In this document: one piece after another, positions 1 through 10,985 of the stretch
Layout: the number at the start of each line of letters is the position of its first letter
Numbering within the stretch: the first letter of the stretch is position 1
Notes under the pieces: model-generated
Databases searched by the model: none
Told to the model about the DNA's origin: nothing
Seen by the model: the letters and a program-made list of their open reading frames with translations, nothing else
Translations under genes and position numbers: made by a program
Assembly: GCA_000310025.1 (NCBI GenBank)
Contig: FN649741.1
Span: forward strand, 7,010,718 to 7,073,830
Length of the DNA stretch: 63,113 nt
DNA from: Ectocarpus siliculosus
Lineage: Eukaryota > Sar > Phaeophyceae > Ectocarpales > Ectocarpaceae
Reading direction: 5' to 3'

Positions 1-477
1 GCCGGATGTTTTAATCCTTCTTCTCAATGCAGATGGGTGGGAACACCAACCGAAACATCGACGGCACGTGTACGGTCGACCTGTGTGTCATGTGAGTACG
101 TAGCGATACGGGTAGGTTGTCTTGTATTTCGTGGCTCGATTGATTCACAACCAAGATGGTGCCAACCACAACCAAGAGGGTTTCCATCGACAAGCAACAA
201 CTGACCAACGCTGGAAAGGGTGGTCTTACGAAATTTCTCGTCGAGAGCTGTCTTTCCTTTGCCATGCATCCGTCGGTTTTCGCGCGCTCTTGGATGTGGG
301 CCGATCGGGCTTTGAACGAAGGTCAAGGAGGGATAAGCGTCATCACGGGCACATTTGCGGGGGGGGGGGGGGAGCTTGCCCTTACCTGTTGTCTCACCGT
401 TTGCATTTGCAGTGGTCTCACCTTACGACAAGATCCTCATCTTGGGGGGGTGGGGGTGTGTTGGGTCTTTGTTATTT
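1..477. other. No gene recognised
   Basis: Short overlapping open frames only, with no recognisable domain. Homopolymer G runs occur near 360-372 and 446-455. Confidence 0.5.
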
Positions 478-600
478 GCATCCACCGCGCTGACCGGCTG
501 ACCAATGAAAAGGCGTCAGTCTTAGTGCAGTTGAAACACAAAACACTTCTATCTGCCATGAACTGGGAGACCCCATGAGGGGGGGCAGCATGGGGGGGGC
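478..600 (-). repeat. SINE-like dispersed repeat, copy 1
   Basis: Minus-strand copy of a repeat whose core reads CACTAAGACTGACG followed by TTGGTCAGC and a GGTTAGCGC-like block. Upstream of the core (higher coordinates) it shares a block around TCATGGGGTC with copy 3. The GGTTAGCGC segment resembles the D-arm/A-box of a tRNA, so a tRNA-derived SINE is the favoured reading, but no full tRNA fold was found. Confidence 0.6.
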
Positions 601-3021
601 TAAACTATCCTTCGGATCGAAATGTGTGTTTGTGTGTGTGTTCCTAGCGGTGTCCTCGATCAAACGCGTGTTCTTCGGTGGTCCTCAATATCCCGTTCTC
701 TTTGCCGCTGGCTGCTCGTTGGTGCGAAAACTTGTTGCCGTGCAGGTTCTGTTGCGGCTGCCCCTTGCCGTGCCGAGTTACCGTCAACGGCATCGGGGGC
801 CCCGACGGTATTGTGGGAAAGGGGGGTGCACCCGTCGCGGACGAGATCGTTCGCTGACGACCGCCTTTTTTGTTTCCCCTTATCTTGACGTCACGTAGTA
901 ATAGACCACCCTCCCTTTCGCGGGAAAAGGGAGCGTTCCAGAGCACAGCGTTTGCTGTCTTCACTCAACCTCCAAGTCCCAGTTTGTTCTCTTCACCCGC
1001 TCTAGCTTTGCGTGAGGGGGTGGAAGGTTTGCTTTTTGTTCTGTGCGTTGCTCTGCGATGATGCCCTTCCTTGCCTTGACGTGGTGGGCTGGCGCGCAGC
1101 GTTTGCTGTGGTTGTTGTTTGGTCCGGCCGTGTGCCGGCCGACCCGCCCGTGTACGTGGGCTCTCTCGCACACGCCTGGCTTCGTTCGCGTTCATGCGTT
1201 TTCATGTGGAGGGGAAACAACCGCTACGCGCTAAGAAGCATGCATGCAATTGATTGCTCCCCTCTGTCTGTTTCGTTTTGCGGTCGTTGTCTTTTGGGTA
1301 CATGTTTGGGTGCGTGTTTCGATGGACTTGGAGGGGGAGCTTGGATTTGTTATAGGCAAGAGCCACACACGGAATACTAGTTGAAATCGCGCTCGAGTCA
1401 ATTGGCTACGTTGATGAATGTCCGGGTAACACGGGTTACCTTTGGGAGAGCTAGGGGCCACGGTTTGGCTGTAGTAAGCGGCTATTTGTTCGTTTGTTGA
1501 TCGCAGAATGCTACAGAATTATGCTTCGTTATGAGGGAGCGGCAGCCCTATCCTACCCTAGCGCAAGCAAGCATTCCAGGCCTTTCGCCCGGCGGGTTAT
1601 GTGTTGCCCGTCTGGAGTTCAATATGCATGAGTTGTTATTGGGGCGTTGAACGCCAAGCCAACAACACTAGTTTATGCTTTCTTTGTCAGGAGGCGGGTA
1701 CCGGTTCCAACACAATAATAGTACAATTGAGTAGTATTCAAAGGGCCCCACAAGCGGCCGGCTGGCTCCATGGCAACCCAGCCCCAAGGCTTGTTTTTTG
1801 GCGGTGTAAGCGCTCGAAATCTCGCCTCAACACGGTTGTTGTTGCTGGCGACGTTGTGGTTTTTTCTATCTCACTTCTATAGGGAGGAGGGGCGGGCGGC
1901 GGAGGGGACAAAGCGTTGCGTTGTTGTCCTTGCCTGCTGCGCGCGGGGAAGGCAGATTAAATATGATAGCACTTGGCATTCTGTGCTGCAATGCAAGTTG
2001 GAAGCGGCGGGGGAGCGGCGGGCACCGTCGCCGGGCTCTGTGGCATGATTTGATTGGCTTGAGTTGTTTGTGAATGTAGAACACGCCGCAGTGATCAGTA
2101 GAGTGCGAGGTATCTCGAGCTCATCGCTCCACGCGGGGTTCAACTCTGGTTGATGCCTACTTGGCGTGGGGTCGGTGGTAAGCTGCTCTCTTGGTGATTG
2201 ATGTTCAGGCTGCTGTGTATGTTTGGTGTTTTGTTTAGTGTTGGATGGGTTTTCGGTCGGGTGTATGGCGGCGAAGGCGCATAAGGCGGCGGTTAAGCTG
2301 CTGCTGTAGTCTGGTGCCGGCAGACTTTCTTTTGCCAGGCATACTACTCATCGTGTGGTTGTTTGTGTTGATACGTTTTCGATGTTGAATGCGTGAAGTA
2401 GCTATCGGAGCGAGTTGCTCCCTAAACGAAGAGCCTGGTGCAGATTTGGATGATTTTAGGAGCCTATATTTTTGCAGAAACTCTGGTACCTGTCTAGATG
2501 ATTTGGGGAGTACATTTTCGTCCTGGATGAGCTTGTTCTCTTCTCGCCAACGACAGCCTCGCGTCGGGGTACGTTCGGCTCTTGTGTTGGTGTCGGCAAT
2601 GGCAATTTTAATTAGTGGGCTGATGTGGCGCCACAAATACCTCTTGCCTGCTGCCCACCGGCGTGCACACGGGCAAGGCAGATGCTCCGTAGCGCCTTTT
2701 TTTTACATGGCTTGGATTATATATCGCAAGGTGCGGAGAACAAGCGCTGGTCGTGTTTCAGAGCATGCTTGTTTGATGATTTTTTGTTCTAGTGTCGCGG
2801 TGATGGTAAGTCAAACCTACAATGTGCTGCTTGTGTGTGGACCGGAGTGCGTTATCCATCAAGGCAGAAAAAGGAAACAAGCGGGGGGTGGGGGGGGGGG
2901 GGTCATGTTTCACGATGGGAGGGGCTGACTCATTCGGGTTTCTGGTGTTTTAGAGTGCATCTGCAGGTAGTTTGCCGGTCGCAGCTGCCCATAATTGTAT
3001 CTAATTTTTTTGTGCACGGGC
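601..3021. other. No gene recognised
   Basis: About 2.4 kb without a convincing coding region. The longest frames (a plus frame at 2389-2928 and a minus frame at 2235-2636) overlap on opposite strands and show no domain. Confidence 0.5.
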
Positions 3022-3235
3022 AATGTATTTGTTCTCTTTCTTGTTGTGGTCGTGCAAGGAAGAGGAGGAGGCCACGCTCGACAACTGTTTTTTACACCAC
3101 TTGAGCTGAGTAGTTGATTCCGCGTGGAGTGGACTGGGTGTCCTGACGTTGATATAATACGAATGCATGTGTAATGGCGTGTGAGCGAGTGCGCGATTCA
3201 TCAGGGTGTTGCTCAATTGTTCTGAACCCCTTCTC
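3022..3235 (+). pseudogene. Orphan duplicate of the 3' end of the Rav1/DMX-like fragment (empty site of the pogo-like element)
   Basis: This stretch closely matches the last coding residues and 3' flank of the gene fragment at 28.87-30.89 kb. It encodes a hydrophobic end followed by SCKEEEEA and a stop codon at 3107-3109, then the same 3' flank. Here the sequence runs straight through GAGCTGAG-TA-GTTGATTCC at 3111-3112, exactly where the other copy carries a 1.8-kb transposon. Homology begins abruptly near 3022-3025 and fades near 3235, so this is a short duplicated piece and not a gene. Confidence 0.85.
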
Positions 3236-4659
3236 CCCCAAGCACGTGTGGCACAGCATCATTGGCCATGAGGGCACCGGGAGCATTTCATTTTCTGCAC
3301 ATTGATCGCAGCAAGTTATTTGGATACCTGTTGATGTGCTTCGCTTCTAGTGCCGAAAATGACCTTGCTCTCCCTGTGTTCGACGAACGGTTCTATCGCA
3401 GCTGATGCCCTCAACGCCACGCGCAAGAATAACCATTTCCGATATTTTTACGGGCATGCGCACCGCTGTCACTGCTAGAATATTCACTGTTTGTCCTTGA
3501 TGTCGCTCTCATGTATCACGCACATTCCAGGGGCACCTCTTGGCCCTCTCTCTCTGCCAACAGTGGAGTGCCCGCGGGTCCGTTCACCACCACCCTTTAT
3601 CTGAAAACCTCCCGCACAACCTTGTTCCTTTTTTTAGCGGAAAATCCCATTTTCGGCGTCGTCTCCAAAACATCTCTCTACTTTTGTGACGTTGCTCTAA
3701 GTCTCTATGCCTTGAACGACTCCTACCATTAACTCGAATCCTGGTTTTACTGCCGCAGATACTGGCCAAATTTCTGGCAACTTTCCCCTTACCCTTCCAA
3801 CTCGTTTTGTGGCTGCTGCTTCCTGCGAGCTTCATTTTTTGCGAAGGCAAGGAGAGAGTCAGCGAGTCCGGCCCGCCGTCCTTTCTCCCACGCGAAAAAC
3901 ACGACTGACTGCGTTTGTTTGTGGCCGGTCGTGTTGTACACGGCACGCGGCTCCCTGTCCCCGTACTGGTTGCATTCAAGTGGGAGAACAAATGTGCCAC
4001 GAAGGGGTTCTCTAAGACGCATCTATCTCCCGGGAAAGCGCCACTACATTACTTCGGAACCCTTAAGAATTTCATTTTGCGAAGAAACCAGCCTTCATTG
4101 TAAAAACTACCACGCATCGCGCCCACGGAAAACCAAGTGCCGCCAACAGCTGGGCGTGGCACCTTGGGTGCGCACCGGACTCTCCACATGTTGTCGTGGT
4201 GAACAAACAAATCATGATGTCTCACACGGCTCATGATGTGCAAGTACGAGCCCAACCAAACCGGGCGCTTCCTCCCGCTCGGTTTCGTTGCTGCACGGGC
4301 GGGTTTGCTAGTCGTCCTCGGTTGATGGTGTTGTTCGGCCGTCCTTTGCCGCTCTTGCGGCCTGAGCACCAAAGCCGAGTTCGCGAGACGGTGGGCACGT
4401 CAGTTGTGCACGCGAGCAAACGAAAGCGGTGGTCGGTGAATGATAGCCTGGGTGGGCTGCTGTATGTGTGTCCGTACAATAACTTTTCTACTGTAGTATT
4501 CAAGAGAGACAGTATCCTGGGTTAACACCAACTGCTGCGCACAATCCAAAACACGGACCAACGGGAGAGTCGGTGGCACAACGATGGCAGATTTTTGAAA
4601 CGACCACAGGTGGGCCCGGCGCACGCCCCCAAAATGAACGGTGGTACGCGCGCGCGCGC
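3236..4659. other. No gene recognised
   Basis: No convincing coding region on either strand. A short CG dinucleotide run lies just before the next repeat (about 4648-4660). Confidence 0.5.
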
Positions 4660-4745
4660 GCATACAACTTCAACCGCACTAAGACTGACGTCTTTTCATT
4701 GGTCAGCCGGTTAGCGCGGTCGATGCTAGTAATAAAAAAACACAC
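4660..4745 (+). repeat. SINE-like dispersed repeat, copy 2
   Basis: Plus-strand copy carrying the core CACTAAGACTGACGTC, then TTGGTCAGCCGGTTAGCGCG and GTCGATGCTA, ending in an AATAAAAAAACACACACA tail. The tail composition matches copy 3. Confidence 0.65.
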
Positions 4746-5238
4746 ACAAGAACAAACGCCGCAGGACAAGAGAGGACCTGCCAAAAAGTAGTGGGAATAT
4801 CGGCGACGAGAGTGGCGGTAGTAAATGCAGGGATGTGTGTTGTTGTGTTTCGTCCTACTTATTTTGGCGACAGTCCCACCATTTTTCGTGGTGAGAAGTG
4901 TGCTACACGTGTTTAAGTGCATGTAGAGTGCAACATTTTTCAGTGTATGTTTTTGTCCAACTACAACCGTACACGTACAGCTACAACCAGGGTCACACAG
5001 GAGGGGGTAAACACCGAGGCTTTCTTCTTCTTTCTCTTTTTAGTTTCGTGCCCCATGTTTCTCCTGCGGTGCATACTGTTTTTTGCTTTTTTTTCGCGAG
5101 GAAGGGCGCAGCCGATGCTAATGAGAGCACCCCGAAACGAACGCGCGTCCAAAGTAGCAGCAGCCACGATAAACGTGCAGTTGTCTTCTGTTATTGCTGC
5201 GGTATCTGACTTTTTCCCGGAGAGTAGCAGATCCTCCC
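4746..5238. other. No gene recognised
   Basis: Downstream flank of the minus-strand DnaJ-type gene. Its 3' untranslated region, or a further small exon, could lie here, but none could be identified. Confidence 0.4.
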
Positions 5239-5385
5239 CCATGACGCCCCCTCACGGGGTCCCATCATGGCCTTTTGAAGCATTGTGTGTTTTGAACCCA
5301 CTAAGACTGACGTCTTTCTTTTGGTCAGCTGGTTAGCGCAGTCGATGCTACGATATACAAAAAACAAAAAAACACACACACACCT
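5239..5385 (+). repeat. SINE-like dispersed repeat, copy 3, abutting a coding exon
   Basis: Plus-strand copy beginning near the CCCCTCACGGGGTC block shared with copy 1. It contains ACTAAGACTGACGTC, TTGGTCAGCTGGTTAGCGCA and GTCGATGCTA, and ends in an A/C-rich tail (AAAAACACACACACAC). The tail ends at 5383-5385, which is the last codon of the recognisable zinc-finger exon on the other strand. The repeat therefore supplies the bases that follow that exon. Confidence 0.7.
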
Positions 5386-6237
5386 CGTTCAGCTCGTCGT
5401 AGTCCCTGGCAGGCCTTTGAAGAACGCCTCCGTTTCCCACGTCCATATTCGTTTTCCAGAACTTGCCCCAGCTCTCCCAAGGCAAGAACCCGCCGCAGGC
5501 GTAGCACTTCTTGGGCTGTCTGAGCTGCTTCCCGGAACGCGATGTGCTCACCAGCCCTGAGCCCTTGCACACCTCGCACGCGCGCTGCGTCACTATTCGC
5601 TACATGGATGTGTAGCCCGCGAGGCACAAACGCGTTGTTACCGGTGGGATGACACAGTAGTAGGCAGGTAAATCAGGAACAGAACAGCAGGCGAATCATG
5701 TTCTAACCTACCTGCCGTGCTTGCAAATAGCACATGGGCAGTGATGAGACCGCACTAACTGCTGGTAATAAAAAAAAAGAAATGAGCAATTGCGTACACT
5801 GAACAGTTGGATGCATATGAAGCAGTAGTGGCAGCTACGGCCGCCACTGTGTCGCACTCTGCTGTTGGGCTCACCTTTCCGAACTCGTACGCCGCCCAGG
5901 CATAAGCAGCAAGGCAAGCTGCACTCCCGATTACGATCTTATCGAAATCTGCCACATCGCCTGGAACATACGGGATTTGCTCCACGACAGCTCCCCCTCG
6001 AGAAGAATCTGCTGCCACCGCCAGAATCCAAGTAGCATGGTCCATGGCTTCAATAACACTGGCCCCGTCTGCTGCTTCAAAATGCATCATTCGGAGCTGT
6101 CCCTTCTGACTAGTCGTACCCCGCCTAGCTGATGCTGTTCTCGATGTGATTCTGGTTGGCACATCTGGATGAAATGCGAGGCAGGTGCTCGAGGCGAATA
6201 AGAGAAGGGACGGTGACGAGAGTACGCCCATCTTCAT
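5348..6237 (-). CDS. Plastid-targeted DnaJ-type zinc-finger protein (two exons recognised)
   Basis: Two exons join in phase: 6237-5875 (121 codons, donor AAAG|GTGAG) and 5599-5384 (72 codons, acceptor ATGTAG|CGA). Residues 1-22 form a hydrophobic signal peptide ending CLAFHP; the Phe just after the predicted cleavage point is the hallmark of stramenopile bipartite plastid targeting, and a Ser/Arg/Thr-rich transit segment follows. Residues around 105-117 are Ala-rich and could be a membrane segment. Exon 2 has CEVCKGSG and, 21 residues on, CYACGGFLPW, giving two CxxC pairs as in DnaJ/BSD2-type zinc fingers that assist plastid protein assembly. After 5384 the frame reads 11 more codons into the antisense SINE-like repeat and stops at 5348; alternatively GAG|GTGTGT is a donor to an unseen exon. 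Family assignment is good, exact function unknown. Confidence 0.75.
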
Positions 6238-6667
6238 GCTTGTGACTGGAGAGGGCGATTTTGTGCTCTAGGAGAGAGACACGTGACCCAGGGAATGTAC
6301 ACGCGAGAAACCGCTGTCTCTGAGTCTCTGACACCACATGGCGGCTGACGGCATCAAAATGCGGAGAGATTACAGGAAGCTGCTCCCGAAGCGGCACCTG
6401 AACCCGAACCCTTGCTGCCACATGACAGACAGCCGTGTGCCGTGTGCCGTGTGCCGTGTGAAGACATCGAGAGACGCTGCGCACTGCAGACACAACACCC
6501 TCCCCTCGACTGATGGAGTTATATCTCGAACGGGACGTCTTTTTGTGACTGCTTGTACTTGCAACGTACACACATATTATATTTCTAAGAATATCCAAGA
6601 ACTTGGCCATAGAGAAAAGGCAGACAGGTGCTCAGTTTTCCGAAATATCCTACAAAAAGATAAAAAC
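6238..6667. other. Upstream flank of the DnaJ-type gene
   Basis: The promoter of the minus-strand zinc-finger gene should lie here. No TATA box or other motif stands out, and no coding region was recognised. Confidence 0.4.
6660..6667. repeat. Target-site duplication, left copy
   Basis: ATAAAAAC, identical to the 8 bases that follow the element at 7667-7674. Eight-base duplications are characteristic of hAT transposons. Confidence 0.85.
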
Positions 6668-7666
6668 CAAGGGTTTACTCGGTAATATTACCGCCGTCAA
6701 ATTACCGCCGTGGCGGGCGGTCCCGGTAATCCGCCGTTTTACCGCCGTTTTTTGGTTTTACCGCCTCCGCCAAAGCCGCTACAGCCGAAAAACGCGTTAC
6801 CGCTTACCGTCAAAACCATTACCGCCGTATGGCGTTACCGCCGAAAATTTACCGCCGTTTTTTTATTTTGCCGCCTCCGCCAAAGTCGTTACCGCCGAAA
6901 AATTACCGCCATACGGCATTCCCGCCGAAAAATCAACATCAAATAGGTGCGTTACCGCCTATCGACGGTCCGAGTGACTAGAGGTCTAGCCCAGCATCAT
7001 TCCAGATCACTGACCGTCAGGAGTTCGAGTCCGCACGTGGACTTGCTTGTTTTGTTTCCGAACATATTTTTCACTTTTTCAAAGATTTTATTTCATCTGC
7101 TCTTTGGTTCTGGAGTTTGGTTCGGGTTCGTTTTTCCGTTTTTCTGGTCATATTTTTTTATTTTTTACGTCGTGCTGACTCTAAAATGTGAAAGCCACTG
7201 GTGAATACGAAAAACAATCCATGAAAGTACATGGTCAATCTTCCGAAGGAGGATTGGCATCTGTTCGGACGCCGTAACTCGGCACTGCACTTGCGGCCTT
7301 GTTTGGTGTCGCTTGAAGTTGTGGTCATATGTAAATATTATGGCAATGGCACTCATTACCACCGTCAAATTACCGCCGTGGTGGGCGGTCCCAGTAATCC
7401 GCCGTTTTGCCGCTGTTTTTTGGTTTTACCGCCTCCGCCAAAGCCGCTACCGTCGAAAAAAGCGTTACCGCCTACTACCGCCAAAAACATTACCGCCGTA
7501 AGGCGTTACCGCCGAAAATTTACCGCCGTTTTTTTATTTTGCCGCCTCCGCCAAAGTCGTTACCGCCGAAAAACGCGTTACCGCCTACCGCCAAAACAAT
7601 TACCGCCAAACGGCATTACCGCCGAAAACCTGTCCGCCTAAAAAACCCTTACCGAGTAAACCCTTG
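6668..7666. mobile_element. Non-autonomous hAT-like DNA transposon (999 bp)
   Basis: The element begins CAAGGGTTTACTCGGTAA and ends with its exact reverse complement, an 18-bp perfect terminal inverted repeat. It is flanked by the 8-bp duplication ATAAAAAC. Just inside each end lies a roughly 270-bp array (6680-6945 and 7355-7645) packed with TTACCGCC/CCGCCGTTT motifs. The two arrays are direct repeats of each other. The 400-bp middle holds no transposase and no recognised gene. The open frames through the arrays are repeat artefacts. Subterminal motif arrays are typical transposase binding sites of hAT elements; assignment to hAT rests on duplication length and structure, not on a protein. 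Confidence 0.85.
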
Positions 7667-7674
7667 ATAAAAAC
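7667..7674. repeat. Target-site duplication, right copy
   Basis: ATAAAAAC, the partner of 6660-6667. Confidence 0.85.
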
Positions 7675-7859
7675 GCATTTGTTGTGTACCAATGTACCAA
7701 TGTACCAATGCGCACACAGATATAAGAACAGAGCCCCAAAACACGGCGGCGGCTGCAAGATACCCCTCAGGAAGGTGGGAGGTGACCCCAACATCAACGG
7801 CTACTTTCAGATTCGGGGCGGGAGGGGGGCGGGGGACCTCGTGAAATACTGCTTGTTCG

Positions 7860-8300
7860 CGCGGAGGGGGCAGGGGGCTTACTCATGTTTTGCAATATTA
7901 TTATTTTCTTAGCTGATACCAGTAGATTATTGACCACGCGTCCTCGAGAGGACGGAGCATTGTTCCCGCAGGAACAATCAAGCATGGCCAATCGTTCCTT
8001 CCTAATTTGCCAAAGGTGACTCAAAAAACGTTTTCTACAGCAGTATCTATCTAAACGAAATCACTTTCCGCCTATTCAACCCACTTCTCTACACCAACTA
8101 CCTACCGCATTTTCATGCTTGCTTCAAACATCTCCCTGTACCTCTCTTGTTTTCCCCAGCTCAGACATGCACATTTCTCTCTCCCTGTCGTACAACGGAC
8201 ATTCCGCAACTACGTGAACCCGGTCTTCGCACTCGGAGCTGAATCATTCACATTCACTCGAAGTGAGGGGTTCCCGGTTTTCTGCTGGTGTTCAACACGC
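7860..8300 (-). mobile_element. Decayed 3' fragment of a non-LTR retrotransposon
   Basis: On the minus strand, frames 8260-8170 and 8025-7915 encode pieces similar to the C-terminal end of the LINE at 35.3-37.3 kb: an RVHVVAECPLY segment (compare RPHIVGECELY in the LINE) and an LWQIRKER...GRVVN tail (compare LWQKRKEL...GRVVNGQ). The last 100 bases share GACGCGTGGTCAAT and an ATGAGTA-GCCC ending with the LINE 3' end. Several frame changes separate the pieces, so this is a dead, 5'-truncated copy or a sister family. Confidence 0.65.
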
Positions 8301-8390
8301 CTTTGTACCCTTCGTTTGAAGTCCACCCAGAAAGACCCATCTGTGTGCTCTTTCGGGGCAATCGGCGTAGAAGTATGAACAAGAGCCCCG

Positions 8391-9060
8391 TTTTTCCTAG
8401 GTAGACGTCTGTTCCTAAAAAAAACTTGGAAATGAAAAACATGGGCTCGGTTTGAGTCAACCAAAAAGCGTCGAACTTCACGCAAAATACGCGGTTCTCA
8501 AGTGTGGCGCGTTCTTCTGCAATAAGTTTAAGGACTGCAGGCATTGAGACTAAATAAAAAAAATACTCGCAACAAATTGCAACAAATTGTTTATTTAGAA
8601 CCTGGTACGTACCAGTGTTTTCGCCTATGGCTGGGTGGAAAGATCTATGCACCCTGCCCAGGAGAGTCTCGTGCACTGATGCTCGCCGCGCCCTGCACTG
8701 GAGACGATCGATGCAACGCGAGCTTTGGAGGGAACATCCACTAGACATGCTTCGAAACCATACTATGTGAAACCAACAACCTACCACCAATAACCCCTCC
8801 TTCCCGTCCATTCCCCCCCCCCGTTCAACACCGAAGTGCGCCTATCTGTCTGCGGCTGCATCGAAGAAATACCACAGGTTTCCGACGCCCACCGCACCAC
8901 GTACGTACGACAACGAACCGGGCCGAGAGGGCATGTTCACGACGTGCACCAACAACGACCTTCCTCCGCACCCGCTACGGAGAGAGGAGCTTGGCAACAT
9001 CGCCGGCGCGTGCGGCAACACGACGGCTTGATCTGGCACCAGCATGGTCAAATACAGTAA
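8391..9060. other. No gene recognised
   Basis: A minus frame extends to 8811 but has no domain, and its lower end is LINE-derived. Confidence 0.4.
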
Positions 9061-9065
9061 TATAT

Positions 9066-9320
9066 ACCATGTGAGAACACCTCCCGGGGCGATCGCCCTT
9101 CTTCTTTTGTGAAGTGGAAATCATAAACCCCGCCGGGGTGAAGCTCAATGGAAGAAGGGCGCCCGTGCTTTCTTTCTAAAAACTCAAAAACAAAAAGCCT
9201 GGGCGAAAAGACCCCGGGGGGCGTTGTCTCTCCTCTTCTGCTGTGATGATGCACCTGTTGTGTAACACAACCAGAACATAGCGCTGATACGCTGACCCAC
9301 AAGATATCGGGATTCGCTTG
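9066..9320. repeat. Direct repeat flanking the ankyrin pseudogene, downstream copy
   Basis: Starts GAGAACACCTC and contains ACACAACCAGAACATAGCGC followed by GACCCAC and ATCGGG. A diverged copy lies at 10986-11160. Since the ankyrin gene runs on the minus strand, this copy is its 3' flank. Confidence 0.55.
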
Positions 9321-9619
9321 AAACACCAACACCAAACCAACTACAACAACACGGCAACTGACACACACACGAGAATGCTGCCACAATGGAATGCCGTCCG
9401 TGGGTTTGCCTGCAAACGGCCCGCTGGGCGCCCCAAACATCTGCCGAAAAAATAACACCCCGGGGCTTAAACGTAGAGGGGCCAAAAGCTGAAAAATAAG
9501 CAAAAAACGATACCCACCCCCGGGGCTATAGCTGCCGGCGTCCCTTGGCGAGGGTCCGTTATCACCAACCAAATGGTACCAAGTGGGTGTGTAGCGCATT
9601 GGACGCACTTCGCCCAGTG

Positions 9620-10870
9620 TCACCACTCGATATCAACCGGTATGGTCGGTTGCGAAGTGGTCCGCCAAACGTTATTCTTCACCCAGCCACGGATGTAGCC
9701 GTAGCCGTTGGCATCTGCCACGTCTGAAAGCTCCCCGTCCCATGTGCAGTCGTTCGCTAGGGCCCAAATCAACAGTGTGAGGTACCCGTACGCGGCTGCC
9801 TTGGTGCAGGTGTCGCAATCCCAAGGACAGCCCTCTTCACGAAGCCATTGAAGGATCTTGAGATTCCCTCTTGCAGTCGACATCGCGCAAGCCCGACTAT
9901 CCCAAGGACTGCCGTTCGCTCGTGCCCAGCGCATAACTCCAAAGTGCTGTCTCCAGGTAGCCGACGCGAAAGTGTCATGGTCCCACTCGCACTCGTCGGG
10001 CCCACTGCAACACTTCCAGGTGCCCACCATCCGCTGCCGCTGCGCAGGTCCGCGCGTTCCATGGACATCCATTACGCCTCGCCCACACTAGCACTTCAAG
10101 ATGGCCGCCAAGTGCAGCCCCGGCGCATGGACCCCCGTCTTCGAGGTCCCAAGGGCAGTCGTTATCCCGGAGCCACTTAAGCATGAGCAGATCTCCTCTG
10201 CAAGCGGCCAAGTAACAGGATTCGCCGTCCAGGGGGCATCCTTGAGCAACTGCCGACTGAAGGATGTCCAAGAATCCGCCAGCTGCGGCAGATCCACATG
10301 TCCTTACATCCCATGGGCAGCCGTGTGTACGAAGCCATTTCAAAGTGTCGTGGCACCCGGCATAGGCAGCTTCGGCGCACGCCTGTGGGCCCCAAGGGCA
10401 TTATTTCGGGTCCACTGTCCCCGTCGGCCAGTTCTCGGTTGGGGACCTCACCCATTTCAGGACCCGGGAATGACCTCCGAGGGCGGCCAGTTGACATGTT
10501 TTTTCATCCCAGTCACAGCCCTCTGCGCGAAGCCATTGGAGGGTCTCAACGTGTCCCCCCCTGGCGGCCTGGCTGGGGTCCACCCGCAAGCGCTCTCTTG
10601 GGCAAGCTTAAGGAGGTCTAGTCTGCCGAAACGGGCAGCGGCGTTGCAGATGGTCGCTTGCCTGATGCTCGAGGGCAGGCCGAGCTCCAAGCAGTACGTG
10701 AGCTGCCTGACGGAAGTATCAGCCACCACGGGTCGGGTTACCGTAGCTCGTGGACCCCACGCGCGCTGAAGGCCTTCGACACCGGAGCGATGAACAGGTA
10801 CTGGTCCTGATCCACGAACTCTGCAAGGTACCACATGATGTCTTTGTTTCCGAGGACAAACCAGGATGCC
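9620..10870 (-). pseudogene. Ankyrin-repeat protein pseudogene ('CPWD' family)
   Basis: The minus strand encodes about ten ankyrin-like units of the form GG-LEVL-WAR-NGCPWD--TC-AAA, preceded by a segment (about 10870-10770) resembling the usual N-terminal region of this family (FVDQDQYLF). The frame is broken at least four times: a shift near 10770, a shift in a G run near 10580, an in-frame TAA at 10401-10403, and a shift near 9993. The last stretch (about 9990-9623) is open and ends at 9620. Ankyrin repeats mediate protein binding, but with these lesions no full product is possible. Introns could not rescue all breaks, as most fall inside continuous repeat units without splice consensus. 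Confidence 0.8.
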
Positions 10871-10985
10871 AAGGTGTTTCCCTGCAGGTGATATCACCGC
10901 AGAGCAACCGCGGCGAGGGATTGGGGTGTTGGGGCGGCGAAGGAGTCGTGCACGCTTGCTTCATATGTACACCGTAGTATCATTT

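Noticed and set aside
2389-2928. 179-codon plus frame and an overlapping 133-codon minus frame
   Set aside because: No domain, no supporting splice sites, and the opposite strands compete; the plus frame runs through a poly-G tract.
6680-7645. Arrays of short TTACCGCC repeats looked like a CRISPR or satellite array
   Set aside because: There are no regular spacers, the motifs vary in spacing, and the arrays lie inside an element with inverted ends and a target duplication; the organism is eukaryotic.
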